Assembly (NCBI RefSeq): GCF_037975245.1
Contig: NC_092578.1
Location: forward strand, 5,023,501-5,087,500
Reading direction: 5' to 3'
DNA length: 64,000 nt
Source of the DNA: Apostichopus japonicus
Taxonomy: Eukaryota > Echinodermata > Holothuroidea > Aspidochirotida > Stichopodidae
In this document: piece after piece, positions 25,794 to 40,700 of the stretch
Numbering within the stretch: the stretch's first letter is position 1
How the letters are laid out: each line of letters starts with the position of its first letter
Notes under the pieces: model-generated
The model's database searches: none
What the model was told of the DNA's origin: nothing
Seen by the model: only the letters and a program-made list of their open reading frames with translations
Translations under genes and position numbers: made by a program

Positions 25794-28700
25794 GATATAT
25801 ATATACATATATATATAGAGAGAGAGAGAGATATATATATATATAGATATATATATATATATAGATATAGATATATGTAGAGATATAGAGAGAGACTTTA
25901 CAGTTCCATATCATGCGAGGTTGTAAAGAAATAATTTTTCCGTATCATCCTCATAACACATTAGATTGCTGAACTACTGTACCTTACAAGCAAATAAAGT
26001 ACTGTATCTGCTCATATTCACATTGAAACTTACACCATTGATTGGTGAATATGACCATTTTAAGTAGACCGCACTATAAGAATTGACTCCAACTCTTGTA
26101 GTAGAGTGAGCAATCTAATCTATTGACGTTAAGATTATTTAAGTAAAAAGCAAATGGCTCGTCACCGGTATATCGCCCTGACCTTTTCGTCGAATTTGGT
26201 GATTTACAGTATAAGGATGGGCCGTTTCCTTTTGTTGTTCTTGTTTCGGCTTTACGCGGGGAGTAATAGCAGGAAGGCATTTTAGTGAGATAATAGCAAA
26301 GTCGCATCCCCAAATAGGAAACATCGAAGGCGTTTGTCGAGTTTTAGCTGGTGAAATATCCATGACCAAATATTATTATTCTTATTACTGTGTAACATGT
26401 ACTGTACTAACAGTAGGTCACTATGACATCATAGGAAATGGGTATTTAATGGATATTTCTTCTTGGTCGTCGGGTGCGATCTTTTAGTTTAGAGGATCAG
26501 GCATAAACCAAATACGAGGCCTTGTTGGTTAAAAAGTTGCTATTCTAGTCGAATTTACAAATTGTGACTGCTCTAAAAGGTAGAATAATATAAAATGTAT
26601 TTCCAGGGTTTTAAGTAAAGGTTCTTAGCTGGGCGGGACCGACCAGTCCAGGCAGTGCCAGAGGGCCCGGAGCAATCAGGGGTCAGCCATAGATCCCTGG
26701 CAGCCTCCTAATCAAATCCGATATTTAGTACATTTTGTGTACATTTGTTTAAGGATGGAAGTTGGACTGGCGAGAGAGGGGGGGTTTGATTGAGTGGGGG
26801 AAGTTTTGGTTACAGAGTCTCAAATTTTTGCTGTTCTGACAAAAAATAGAGGTAGTAAAATGCTTTAGTTTTGCTTGAACCGATTGAGTTCATTCGTTGG
26901 TTGATGTATCCTTTATCAATGAACCAATTCATTTACTAGCCAATGACCATGTCGATTTCAATATTCGTTTTAATATCGTATTATTAATTGACCAGCAGTC
27001 AACAATGTCAGTTGTCAATGGGCTTAATTGCCTTCAATTAAGCCACCACTAATTGGATCTGGGTAATGTTGTTCAAGGTTATTTAGAGGATGTGAGAGGT
27101 AAGGATCCTTTGCTGAAGTGAGAGAGGAAACCCAGATTGACTGTTACAGGAGGTTATCATTGGATGACTTTAGGCAAAAGAAATTTTGCTCCGTGGCGAC
27201 AATGACAACGAGGAAATGCTGAATGAAATGAACTGGCAACAGTCACAGATTTAAGTCCTAAATACTGTATTTTTGTTGTTGAAGAAATTTTGCTCAAAGT
27301 CAAAGTGGCTGGACTACTAAGGTTAGCAAAGAATGTTATAGAAATAGCACATCCATCTGTCCGTCCATCCGTCCATCTGTTCGACAATCCATCCATCCAT
27401 CCATCATCTGTATTTTATATGATAGTGATGCTTGTGATGCCCAACTCACCAAAATAGTTATCAAAACTCTCCGATCAATAACATTGTACCTCCTTCCCCC
27501 ACTCCCCCATTCACCCACTCCCTAAATCAGAAATGCCCCTCTAGTTCACTACCTTTTTGACTGCTATACTCCTCCGTAATTTAAAGTGTTCAAACTGTCA
27601 ATCCAAAACAGTAAAGTTGTTCGCAGTTTATTGATATTAATTTTGCAAACTTCTGAGACATTTGCATTACGTCATCCTTTAGGTGGACTTTAAAATAACA
27701 GATTATATTGTACTTGTGAGTATACCCGTACCATGCAGTATTAATCTCTCCTATTAATGAGTATACAGTAACTCCAGATTTAGACCGTATGTTCTGTACA
27801 GCACTAAACTGTTTGAGTGTTTAGGTCCAAGAGTCCAAGATTAATGGAAGTGCAAACTGTAGTTAATCAAAAGTAAAGTATCTTGGGTGATATCTCTATT
27901 GACATTCTAAGTTACTATTTGAATGGATTTGGGGTGTTTTGCATAATTCGTTAAACATTCAGCTAAAATTAATCACCTCATCCCACTTTAAATCAGTTTA
28001 TTGGATCAGTAGGAGGGAATGTGGATTTTTGGGATTTTGTAAGGAGTTCAAATATTTGAAGGGAAGGTTGGTGAACAAAGGTTTGGGAACTGAGCATTGA
28101 GATGGTCTTATTAATCTGTTACAATGTTTAATGATAGAAATTGCTTGCTTGCAGTGAAAGTATCCAAAACATGTTACTCTCTGGTAACTACCATGGGTGG
28201 ACTTTGTAAAATGTCTATATTTGCAACATCTATAGTGTAAATGGCCTTTGTTTTTCTTCTTATGTTTACACTGTTGTAATGTTCTGCCTCAATGATACAC
28301 AGTACCATATGGTTGAAAATAATCCTGTAGGTTCCAGGATTGCTAGTGCAGTGACAAAATGAGATCAGAATTTAGATTCTTTTTGGACTTTGGAATGTTT
28401 ATCCCAATGTTTACCTTCCGTAGAGAGAGAGAGAGAGCTGTTTGCATTTTTAGTGAACAGATTATTGTTTCCCAGATACAGTAGGATTATTAATGATGTC
28501 AGAGAGAAAAAAACGATCATTTTTAGAATCGCTACAATTATTAGATTCGACTCAACTCTCTTCAAGTGGGATGAATAATAGGGCGTTGTTTGGACAAATG
28601 GAAGTAGGTAACTTACAGAGCAATTTGAATGACAGTACTTCATTGGTTTGATACTGTAATAGTATATCAAATGATATTGCCATGGTAGGGACACGTTACT

Positions 28701-31700
28701 TTAATTTAAAACTGACGAGATATTCAATATTGATATCTTTAGTATACTTTAATATTTTCAAATTTGACCTCTAACTAATCACTGTACAGTAATTATATGT
28801 TTCCTTTATGTAGTTCTTATTCTTTATAAATTTATATTTAAACTGGAATAAATTTAGAGAAATAGATTAATTTTTACTCAAAAATTGAAGTAGTTGAAAG
28901 TGTTTTCATTGTGCCACAGTGTAATGCAGGTCCCCACGTTAAACTGAAAATAACCAGGGAATATTACCTCCTCGTAAGGTAACACATACAGTATATACCA
29001 AATTTTGGAGGCGATTATCGTTTAGTTGAAATGTACTGCAGACCAACTCAAGAACAGATAGGGTTTTTGTGATTTACCGTAGGTAGTTTTTGCTTTATTT
29101 CGTTTATTTATTTTAATCGCAATATACAATTATTATATAATACGTGATAATGAAAATTAACAATTAGCATAAGTAAACAAAAGAAAAAGGAAGCTGATGT
29201 GGCTAGTAAGCATTCCTAGTCCGGCCCTTTAACTGATATTTCCTTCATCACTTACACACAATAGATTATGAAAAATATGGATATATGACTCTTTGGCATT
29301 TAGCTTGAAAATAAATTAACAAATTATTGCTAGTTTAATGCCAATCATTTTAATCCAAATATGGTGAGTCAACTCACATACTTGATCAAATAGATTTCTT
29401 TAATTACTTCTTAAAATAGATGAATTATTAGAGTCACTTCTTATACCGATATTATCAAGAGAGTTCCAGAAAGAAACTCACATTACTCCCCGAGTCAAAA
29501 GTGTCCCATCGGTGTATGGTTGGAGATAATCATCATCTTCCCCGTGTAGGATAAGGCGATGACAACTATTCGGGGATTCCTGCATAGTATACTCTGTTTT
29601 CCCTTCATCTGGGATCTTTTACATATTCATAGTTGCATTTTTGAGAAGGCTGGCGGCAGGTTCTTGCGGTGTTTCATCGCAGAACGGATCTCCCAGCTAC
29701 TGTATGCACAGTAGGCAGGTCATAGAGGCCATAGTAGACTAGACGAAGTTATGAGTCACCCGGAGATCTTTCTCGAGCGATAAATGAGACTCAGATTTTA
29801 AATACTCGCACGAAGGGTGGGAGAGGTACAGTAGTCATCGGGGAGCAATGGGAGAGTCAGCAAATAGTTATCTGGGATGAAATCTGAGAGGAACAACCAG
29901 CAGGTGTTGCCTTGTTTGTTCTGTAGTTCAATGTTCATGGATGTTTAAATGTCCTTCGATTAGCTCTCAGACCTGTACAACATACGTCTGGGATGTATCA
30001 AATGGATGGCTATAAGACGAAACGATGATCAGCTTTTAGCATCCACAGATGTTTAATTTAGTCTTTTTTGGTTTCGATGATAAATCGTAATCTTTGCATT
30101 CATGATGGCGTATGTGTGTGTGTGTGCGTTGGTGACGCCCAACTTGCAAACATGATATCTCACAAAGGGAATGTTGGACCAACTTTATATTTGGTGTGTA
30201 CAACAACCACAATGAGTACAAGAAGCCTATTGTTTTTGGTGTGAGGTCAAACTCTGGAAATCATTTAAACATGATACCCTATCACATGGTAGATATCAGG
30301 ACATTTATATGATAATAGCTGTTTTCTGGTGAATAAGCAAAAGTCTATTGCAATGAAGTAATCGAAACTTCAATGCATTTTTGCATTCTGGTTTAGTAAT
30401 GGCAGGGAATTATAAGAGTCCATTTTACCAACATATTGCAGATGAAAAAAAATTATATCAAAAATCCTATTACAGTGCAGTGCAGGTTGTGTGTTGGCTT
30501 AGTATTCTTAATGTCATTTTCAAATGTTACAGGAAATGGGCTTTAATAACAATCTTACACTTGTCTTTCTTGGAAATGTTGAATGCTGATAGCCAAAGGG
30601 GGGGGGGGGGGAGGGGGGGGGAATTGTAAGTGATATTTTTCCAACATGTGGAAAAGGCTAAATATGATTAAATTTCAAATGAAGGGAAGGATGTACGGTA
30701 TGGATACTTACAGGAACTTTCCTTTCCGGGTGGTTTTGGAGAAATACAGTAATTATGAAAGGATTTTTTTGGACATCAGTATGTACAGAGTCTATTATCA
30801 ATGATTTAATTGTTGCCAACACTAAACAGTACAACTACTGTAGGGTCACAGCCACCAACACTAACACTTATCACATTGTATGTCTGTCCATTAACATTAT
30901 GGCATGAACGAAAAAGATTGCAATAATGCTTTTGTTATATAAAATCTGAATAAATCTATTTTTGTAATGACTGTAGTCTTGTACATTATGTGTCTCTTTT
31001 CTTTGAAGTTATTGTTAAATTGCAACAATACTAGCCGCAATCAAATCCTACGGTTTATACCGTAATAAGAACACCACACTGTGTTTGATCAACTACCGTA
31101 ACATGCATTGGATGTTACAGTGTCTGTCGTATTCTCACTGACTTGCACGTTCGTTGTTTAAACTGTGAGCTGGCCTTTCATCCTTTCATCAGATAGAAAG
31201 GACAGACGACTCAAGAACAAAGTAAATGTATATCTGATTCATGTTTATTCAGCTGTACGTCTCTTCTGATGATAAATTATGAGTTGCAACGACAAAGTTT
31301 TAAGTTTCAGAGCCTCTTACTAAAGTACTAAGTTTACTGTGGCATCCAGTAGTCTTCATGGGTTAAACTAAATACAGTATAGCTGTTTTGTCAGGGCCCC
31401 ATGGAAGGCCTGGGCAGGGGTGATTAATTAATTTTTTTAATTAATTAAACTCTTTAACAATGTTTTTACCAAGCTCTAATGGCAAAGGCATGTTACTCAT
31501 TAAAAAATTTGAAATTTCCTTAAAGCAGGAATACATCTTAAGTTTCGATTCAACTACTGTACTGTAAATATTACCTTTGCTATCATTGCTACTCATTAAA
31601 AAATTACCGTTGCTATATTACCATTGCTACTCATTAAAAAATTTGAAATTTCCTAAAAGCAGGAATATATACATCTTAAGTTTCGATTCAACTACTGTAA

Positions 31701-34700
31701 ATATTTCCATTGCTATCGGTTGTTTCCCCTTTCACACTTGTTATCCTTACTGGTCAGTTCATCCATCATCCGTCCGAACTTAAGGATCTTTTTCGGCTTT
31801 CCTTGTCCTCCCTCCGAGGCGAAATATCATTAAATAGACAAACACTTCAATTACAAGATTGACTTCAACCATCCCGCGATTTCAAACTTTCAGATTAGGA
31901 CCAAAAATAAGGGGTGTGGGGGGGGGGAGGTGGTAGGTGTTTGAACAGATGGAAGAGTAAGGTAATGAATGAGTGGAGGATGGGACAATGGAAGAGGAGG
32001 AGGGGGAATTCAAAAGGAGAGAAGGTCTTGTGAGGGAAATATTAAGGCTGTACTGTATGCTAATAAAGTCGGATTTTGACCCTACAGTAGCTGTCGACAT
32101 CTTTGGGGTGTAACGGGATTACAGAGATAATCAGGGTTTTAACGATGCCTGAAATAATCCTCTTACAGTAGCTGCATTAAACTGTACCTATTTGACTAGA
32201 TAATCTTGATACCATGGTTATAAAACTATTGTTAGAGGGTAGGCATAAAAATAGTATTGTAGCTTTGACTTTGTTTGGCATGGGTTTCCTTTATTACTAG
32301 CATATTGTGTATACAACAATATTACCTATTTACCTTATATACTGTACATACTAAAATTTCAATTACATGTATATTTATCTGTTTATGTTTATATGAGTTT
32401 AACCAGTTTGCTGTATGAAATGAGTGAGGCACCATCAAAATATTATCATACGATTGTTTAAACAATTTAGACCAAAGTTCATTCACTATACATGTACATT
32501 ACATGCAGGTTTATTTATTCCATGCATGGTTATCACCATGTGCAGGACCTACAGTATTCCTTTTATATGTACACACTACACAGATAACTTGTAGCATTAA
32601 GTATGTACTATAATTAATTTTGTCACATGTTACATGATGGAAATATTAAGGTCATATCATTAATTATGTTACAAGGTTTTTGATTGAAGTACATTAACAG
32701 TACTATGTGACAAAAGATTAAAAATTTCTTCCTGTCGACAAAATGTCAATAAGCACGTTTTCTTCCATACACGAACTCATCGATGATGTGTTTATGCCTG
32801 TAACATTCATGCGCATTATTTGATGAACGAGAAAAGGATACAAATTTGGTCCAGAAGTGGGTTTTTTTGTTTTGACCTTTCAGGCAGGTTGCAAAGGTGA
32901 TACAAGATTTGTGAAATGACTAATTGTAAATTTTCGGCCTGAATATGATCTCTACAGCCGAGAACATTTGTGATTCTGTTATCCCTCAGCTATGTGAATG
33001 CATCCATTTTGTACAGTACTACTGTAGGTGTATACACAATACAGTTCACAGAAGCAGTACAATGGTCCATTGGAGAGCAGTGCTCAGAAAGGATCAATTT
33101 GATGTTAATTATAGAACAAACAATAAAACAAATATCAATTCTTTTGTCTCAGTACACAAGTGTACGTGCACGTTTCAAGGTTAGCTTTCGGTAACCAGAG
33201 CAGTTGTTATTGTACTTGTACCTGCCAAAGCATTAAAAGAGATTGCTGAACTTTAATGCTTCACACATCCAAGTCAGTATCGAGGCCGCCATGCGTACTA
33301 CGTGTGTGACAGTCGTTACTGTGGTTACAGTACTGGTACTATTTTGAGCATATGAAACTATGCATTGAAACTAGTGTACAGTGCTTGAACTGTATTGTAC
33401 CTGCCTACAGAGTTTGTGGAATAATACCTGGACATCTGGTATTTATTTATCTGTGAGCAATGTGGTGAGGGAATTATTGGATATTTAAAATTAGCTACTG
33501 TACCTGGTAGCTAACCCATTCTCAATTCCTGTTTATGCTAAACCATTTAGTTCCTTATACAGTAGAAGTTATTCAAATATGAACATTTAAAAGAATAGTC
33601 CAGGTCAAAATTTCTTTTTGAAAGGTTAAAGAGGAACATAATCTAAGCATTCTGGTGAAATTTGCATTCATTACCTCCATGTACCATTTTTGAGATATTG
33701 ACCAGAATGCTTCTAGGGCATGTTCCTCTTTAACATATCAAAAAGAAATATTGACCTGGACTGTTCTTTTAATGTGATAGAAAAGACCGAGTAACTATGG
33801 TAATGTTTGGTCAAGCTTTTACATTTCGGTTAACACCGACATCTTCGAAACAAAACTACAGTATGAAAATGTTTTCCTGCGAGGTAATGAGGGGGGTATT
33901 GAAGAACTTAGCATGCATAGACCTCTGGATGTGTGACCTGATTAATTCACTTTGGCTTTGAGTACAACATTTCTGTATGCTGCTGTGTTTGACGAATCTA
34001 ACCGTAATAGTAATTACCGACTTAACTTACTGCCATCAGTTTTGCAAGGTCGGTTAGAGTGACTCCATAGTTGTCCCTTTTCGCAAACCAAAATATTTTT
34101 CTACCCCCCTACGGCATTGACTTGTCTAACTTGACTGTTGAGAAATATCTGGAAAAATATTAAAGTTTAAGTACAGTATGTATAACTAATATGGAATTTC
34201 GGACAAATGGTTTTCAAAACTTTTCACATGTTACATTTTGGATGCAATTATTTAACCTAAAAGGCAGGCATGGTCGCAAGTATCACAAATGTCATAATAC
34301 CAGCAACGATACTTACACACACACTTCATTCTACAATCAGTTAAATGTAAGAGAAAGCAATACCTACATACACAAATCCATCTTTACAGGGAATATTTTT
34401 TATCCAGTATCACATCCCAAGATGCTATGCACAATGGGCAAATTGCTATGCAAAAAATGGACAAATTGTCTTTCACTACATGTGTGGCTTTCTTAAATGT
34501 GCATTTGATACAAGATATCTTTTAACCAAATCCAAATATTTTGACCATGATGGTACACTGTATATATAAATTGATTCTTAGATATAAGCCCTCAGGGTTG
34601 AAGGTTGTGGGGCTTTTATTATTGCTTTTTTTGTCCCAATGTCCATCCAAGGATATATTTCCAATTTAATCAAGTATTCAGATATTGAAGAAAATATAAA

Positions 34701-37700
34701 TAAAAAATGTTAAAAATATAATAAACGAACACGGCCAGCTCAGATATTCTGCCGCTATTTTTCCTTTGATTGTAATTAGTTTTTGGTGAAAAAAAATCTT
34801 GATTGCATTTTTTTCCCTTCTATTGTACACGTGAATGTGCAGTATTGATGTCATAATTTTTTGATTGGAGATTCAGTAACGAGTTGCACACTGTAAGCAG
34901 ACTGCATGTAAGGTGCTGACTGTATGCAAAATTATTCACCTAAACCAGGGATTCTCAATTACTGTAGATTCCTTCAAGCGCCACATAAAGGCATTGATTG
35001 CAGCAACATGGCCTGACAGACTCAAAATTTCATAATTTAGAGGTATGAAAAAAAAGAAGAAAAAAAGACAATATTTAGAATGAGCACTAGGGCCCATAGT
35101 GTGCTTTTAAGCCATAGTAAGGTCTGTAGTGCAAGATTGTGTTTTAATATGTATCTGTGGGAGCTATTGAAGCTCTTTCGTCTGTCAGATATCCCCGGTA
35201 CGTCCCCCGTCGAGAAACTCTGATCCATACAGTATCGTCAAAGACCAACACAATTTGCTTGCGGAGGTGAATATGTAGCATGAATATAGTATCCATGGCA
35301 ATAAAACTTAGAAAAGAAAAACGTGAACAAATACGATAGTACTACTCTGAGCCCGATTACGACCAGTTTGAAACGTTGAAGAGAAAAAGAAAAAATCTTT
35401 GAAAACTCTTTCTGATCAAGCAAGATATTAAGAGGATTCACCGCCCACTCAATCTTTCTTCCAAATCTACCATTCAGAAGACTAAGGGTGTGTTGGGCTG
35501 CGAACATTTCCTCCGAGTTTTACACCTCCGTTTGGCATTCGGTGATCGTGTTTTTCGACCAGATCTTGTCAGTATAAAGTCTTGGCATTCACCTTCTTGC
35601 CATTGAAGCACTGTTTAAGTATCCTCTTCTGTTGTCATATCTTTAGTTTTATTATTTTTGTACTCGTGTGATGGTTCATGCTCGTTAAAGGTAATTAATA
35701 TCGGACCAAATCAGTCTTGTTGTGGTTCAGTAGTTTATGTCTGCATTTTACAGTAGCTATACATATTCATATTTACAGTACATGTGCATATACTGTTAAA
35801 GTTTTACATTGGTGCTTGTGTTTTTATTTGACCATTTGGTGATCAATTTATCATATATAATTTAAAATTCCGCAAAGTCACTCGATGATCAAATTTCTGC
35901 TATATCATAGCTGGTAACTACTGTACTGTACCAAAGACATAGTGTGGATACATCTAAGAAGCATTTTGGACGATGAATTTACTCGCTCAGCGCCTGATAT
36001 TGCTTGTTATCTTAATCTTTGAAGTTTTATCTTAATCTTGAAGAGGCCTTTTTTTGTCTGTGTGTCAGTATTGATTTTCTTGATGTGACACTGTTTGTTG
36101 CAGCCCACTGCACCACATGCCGTGCTTCTTACATGTATCTTTAGCCTACTGTGTGTGTTTACTGTATATCATATCAGGCTATATTAATAAACGTATGAAT
36201 CACAAGTAGCTATGGAGCTTATACATAGACCTACAGTATTGGATGGAATCCAGAAAATTGAAACTTTCATGAGCTATCTAATCAGTGAATAGAATATTTA
36301 GAACCAGGTGAAGGACACAATCTATTTGAATTTCATTCAGCCGTGTATTGTTTGACCTACAAAATATTGCTTGTCAAAACAGGGGATCGGTTTTGAAATT
36401 GGGGGTTTGGAAGAATTGTAATGTAAGCTGCATTGTTCTGCCATATACATGTTCTGACAAAGAGCGGACAAAATAAGGTGATTGTGTGTATATGAACCCA
36501 TCATAGATTTACTAATTTCTTAACTTTTTGATTTGATTGTGATTGAGATTGACTTGTTTTGTTAAGTGGCTGGAGCAGCTACTTCATGTTTCTGGTTTGA
36601 CGCTATATTAATCAACTGCATTATTATGATTATTATTATTATTATTATTACTGCTGTTGTTGTTGTTATTAAAATAATAATAATAATAAGAATAATATCC
36701 AATTTTGCAGCAAACAGATTAAGTTAGTTACCATTAATTTATTTTATCCTGACATATTTCAACTCTGATCTGCTGTTGAAAGTGGAAAATGGGAGAGGAA
36801 AAAAAATATATATATATAAGGAAAAGAATGCAAAACTTGATATATTTGTGGGAAATGATATTTCAGTTTGGGTTTTGGTCATAACTGGTATCAGATAATA
36901 TTTAGTCATATTGTCATGACGATGCTACTGTATGTAGTATTTTGTTACTTGTTGAACCAATTTTATATTGACTGTATCACCAATGGGTACAGTAGGCAGG
37001 AAGGAAAACTCATATCAAACCGAGGTGGGGATTAGTTCCTGATGTAACGCATCCCTCACCGCACCGGATAGAGGGCTTTTGAATAATCACAACCGTCATT
37101 GTCCCTAGATCACCTAAAATGGAGGCAGTCCACCCACCATCTTTTTTTTGTTGTTTAGTACAACAGCCTAACATTAGTAGACATTCTCAGACCTTCACTG
37201 TTGAGCCTACATGTGGATTACAATTCTTAACTTGCAGCTTGATGATCCTTGAGTGTCCTAAAACTGCGCAGGAAATGACCCAAATTATTAACATGCTGTG
37301 AAAATATCAAGTAGCATCTTAGATCCACCATAGTCTACAGTTAGTATATCAAGGTGGAACAGACTGATGTGTAGTAAAGTATTAAACTCAGGTATTATAC
37401 ATAGCATACATCGGTAAATTGGCCCTGGCGATTAAGATAAATGTAACAGAATGGATAATATGATGCTGTAACTTAATGACATCCTGGGACAAGATAGCAT
37501 TTCTAATTTTCAAGACCTCTTTATTTTTTATTGGAATATGATTTCTACTCCATTTAATACACAAATGATCTGTTTCCTTTTCTTGTATTACAGTATGTGA
37601 TAGTAAAGGAGATGGATTTATTGGACTAAAAAGATTATTTAACGAGTAAACAATATTGAATTAGATTTAATAAATTACTCCATTATGATTATTATTTTGG

Positions 37701-40700
37701 GGGGGGGTGGGGGGAGATGGTAATGGTGGTGGGGTTCCTTTTAATAGGGGTCTGTTTTATTATCATATTATATGGTATGGCAAGTCAAGGACTCTCCTTT
37801 ATCTTTAAATAATTATTTATTAAATATTGTTACAGGTAATATGTTGCAATCAATTAGTGTACCGTTCCTAGTTGTGCGGTTGGTTGCCATGGACAACTGA
37901 TTGAAATTGCATTGCCATTTGCATTGAAGAATATAATTGGATGTAGTCATTACACTTGTTTGTGTTTTAGCTAAATTGAGAATCGTAGCATGGCGAGATC
38001 CCGAATGCCTTTCGGTATCGGTGGAGGTAAAGGTCACTTAAGGTCACCATCAGCGGCAAAAAAATATGAACAAATTAGATGCAACTTTAAGTAGCTCAGC
38101 AAGTGCAGTATTTTTTCAATCTGCAAACAATCGTTTGGTGGTAGGTACTCCTTAATGTGTTCTTAGTTGTTATTGTGTTTTTGGTGGAGGTGAAAGGTCA
38201 TTTGGGGTCAACAATGTCGGTCAAAACCTCCAACTCCTTATACTATCGATCGAGATACCCTAATGCCTCTTTATGATACAGTTTGTTCATAGTGGCAAGA
38301 ATGTCTGGTCAGGAACGACAGCTCCCTGGTTCGGTTACGATCAAAGGCGACTTTCACTCACATTTAAGTGATTTTGCTTCTTAGACATGTAACCACAGTA
38401 CTGTACATAGTTCAGCTTTGATGCAATCTCACACTCGGTAGATATACTGTGTCCCTTTCATAGCGAGTCTGTGGTGACGGTCAAAGGTCATTGCAGAGCC
38501 ATTTTTGGCCAAATTTGATGATTGGTTCCACCTTTTTGGTAAATGTACTTTAAAATAATAACTGTTTAAGTCCTTGCACTACTGTACGGTACATACTGTA
38601 GGCGAATTATTTCTTATGTCTCTCATGTACGTTACGTTACGTACTGTGAAGTGCCTAGGGAATATATGCTGCAGGAAGTGATATGTTGACCTTATCTGAA
38701 TATAATAACATGTCCAAGAAAACATCCTAGTTTCACTTTATTTCAAGTTGAATCACTCGATCCCATGTAATCGTGACTCATGAACAGTGCTCTATTGTAT
38801 GTATGTATGACTTTGCGTAAATTACCGCCGCATATTGTGCCAAATTTTTCATCCCCTTTAAAGAGCAACTGAAATTAATCTGTACCCTACAATGTCAATT
38901 TACTGTATGTCTCCCAGAGAACAATGAATGATGTGAGCCCCAACAGAGTTGTTACGGTACGTAATAGTCTGTTGGCGTTATAGTGTGAGAAATGACACCT
39001 ACAAGTTCAGTACTGTATGTTTAAAATCTGAAGGAAATCTGAAATGACGTTTTACAGATTATGTGAACACTTAAACCTAGATCAATAATATGTTTGTAGG
39101 ATACTTGTACTCTTTGTAAAATGATCATGTAAGTACTATCTGCTGGCTAGAGTTTCATTTGGTTCTCTCCTTTCCGAGGAAAAGTTCAAAGTTCTTCATA
39201 TTTGTTTCAAGGGTCGGTCTGATGGGTGAACGAACCTGCTGTGAAGTGGTGGACAAACAGTATGGTTGTGTATTAAAATATAGCGATATTTAAACTGTAA
39301 CTGATGTAGATGTAACCTACACCCGATGTGAACAAACAGTATCAGGGTTCTAGCTAAATTATATATCTCAAGAAATGTTGCAGAGTAAATTCAAAAGTCC
39401 CTAAATGACATGGTAATTATAATAAACTGTAAAGTTGTATCTGATTATGAAATTTGAAATTGCAGTTTCATCTTTGCAGTGCTTTTTTAACTGGTGTATG
39501 TCCATCCAAATCATTTATATTAATTACTGTTCATAAATATATTCATAATCTGGCCAAATTTTTGTGAAACTTACATACTGTATCCTCTCTGCTTTCCCTT
39601 TTGAATCCCCTCAAAACATCCCCAAAAGATCTAGTCAAGTTATAAAAATGAATCCTTCATCCCTCGAAGAGAGTTGAAGTAATGATTTTCAGTTAATACT
39701 AACGATAAAAAAAATAGGTGCGAAATTTGTTTCCTCAATTGCTCTTGATTGGTATTCTCCTACAGTTGATTGGCTGGCATAGAACCGTAAATGTAAACAA
39801 TATGATTCGGTTTATATTTTAAATATCCTCAGCGGTGTTCTAAGCCTTGACCTTGTACTACAGTACTCTACTGTACAGTATGTTTATTGAAAAAACAAAC
39901 TGTGCTGGTTGATAATTTAATATTCTACTGCTTGTACTGACTGGTGTACTTCTTCCTTGTGACACACCGACATCAAAATCAAGGTGAATTTTTTTGTATA
40001 TTTTTTTTGATGGAGAGTTTAGAAATAACAAAATTGAATAAAGAATATAATAGGTGTACAGTACCTGTTAAGAAAACATCTTTAAAAGCTGCAACACAGT
40101 ACTTTGTAAAGAGGCAAAGCAGATTTAAAAACAGCAGTTTTGGTGGTCGCTGGTGTCAAGTGTCATATTGGAAACAATGGGGTGGGACTTCTCTCCTCGC
40201 TTACCTGTCTCCCCACAACCTTAGCACCCGCATTCTAGGGTGAAGGCTTTGTAAATAGGAGGATACTGTATGAAAAGATGCATGTTTGTTCAATGTGGCA
40301 GTGTGTATAACTTAAATGCTACATTGTGTAATTAAAGATAGGATGTTTAGTGCTATTGAATGCCGTTTAAAGAGGTTCACAATGGTGTGAACCAACTTCA
40401 TAATAGTAATCTTCTATCTTACCTGTCCCCGCCCTACTATCGCACATTTCCATCTGCTGTACATGGTTATACAGATTGGTAACATTTAACTATGCCTCCT
40501 AACCACATCTGGCGTGCATGAGGTTTACATCTTGCTATATAGTAATTTCGCTTTGATGTGTGCTTCACTTCGCTTTTACCCGTCTCCTCGAAGTACACAC
40601 CCTGATATTCGTAGCGCTCAATAGTTGACATCTTTCTTGCTCAACATCGCCCATGGCCCTCCCTGCCCCGGTGCCTTCCCCTTTGTAATCCATGATTCCA

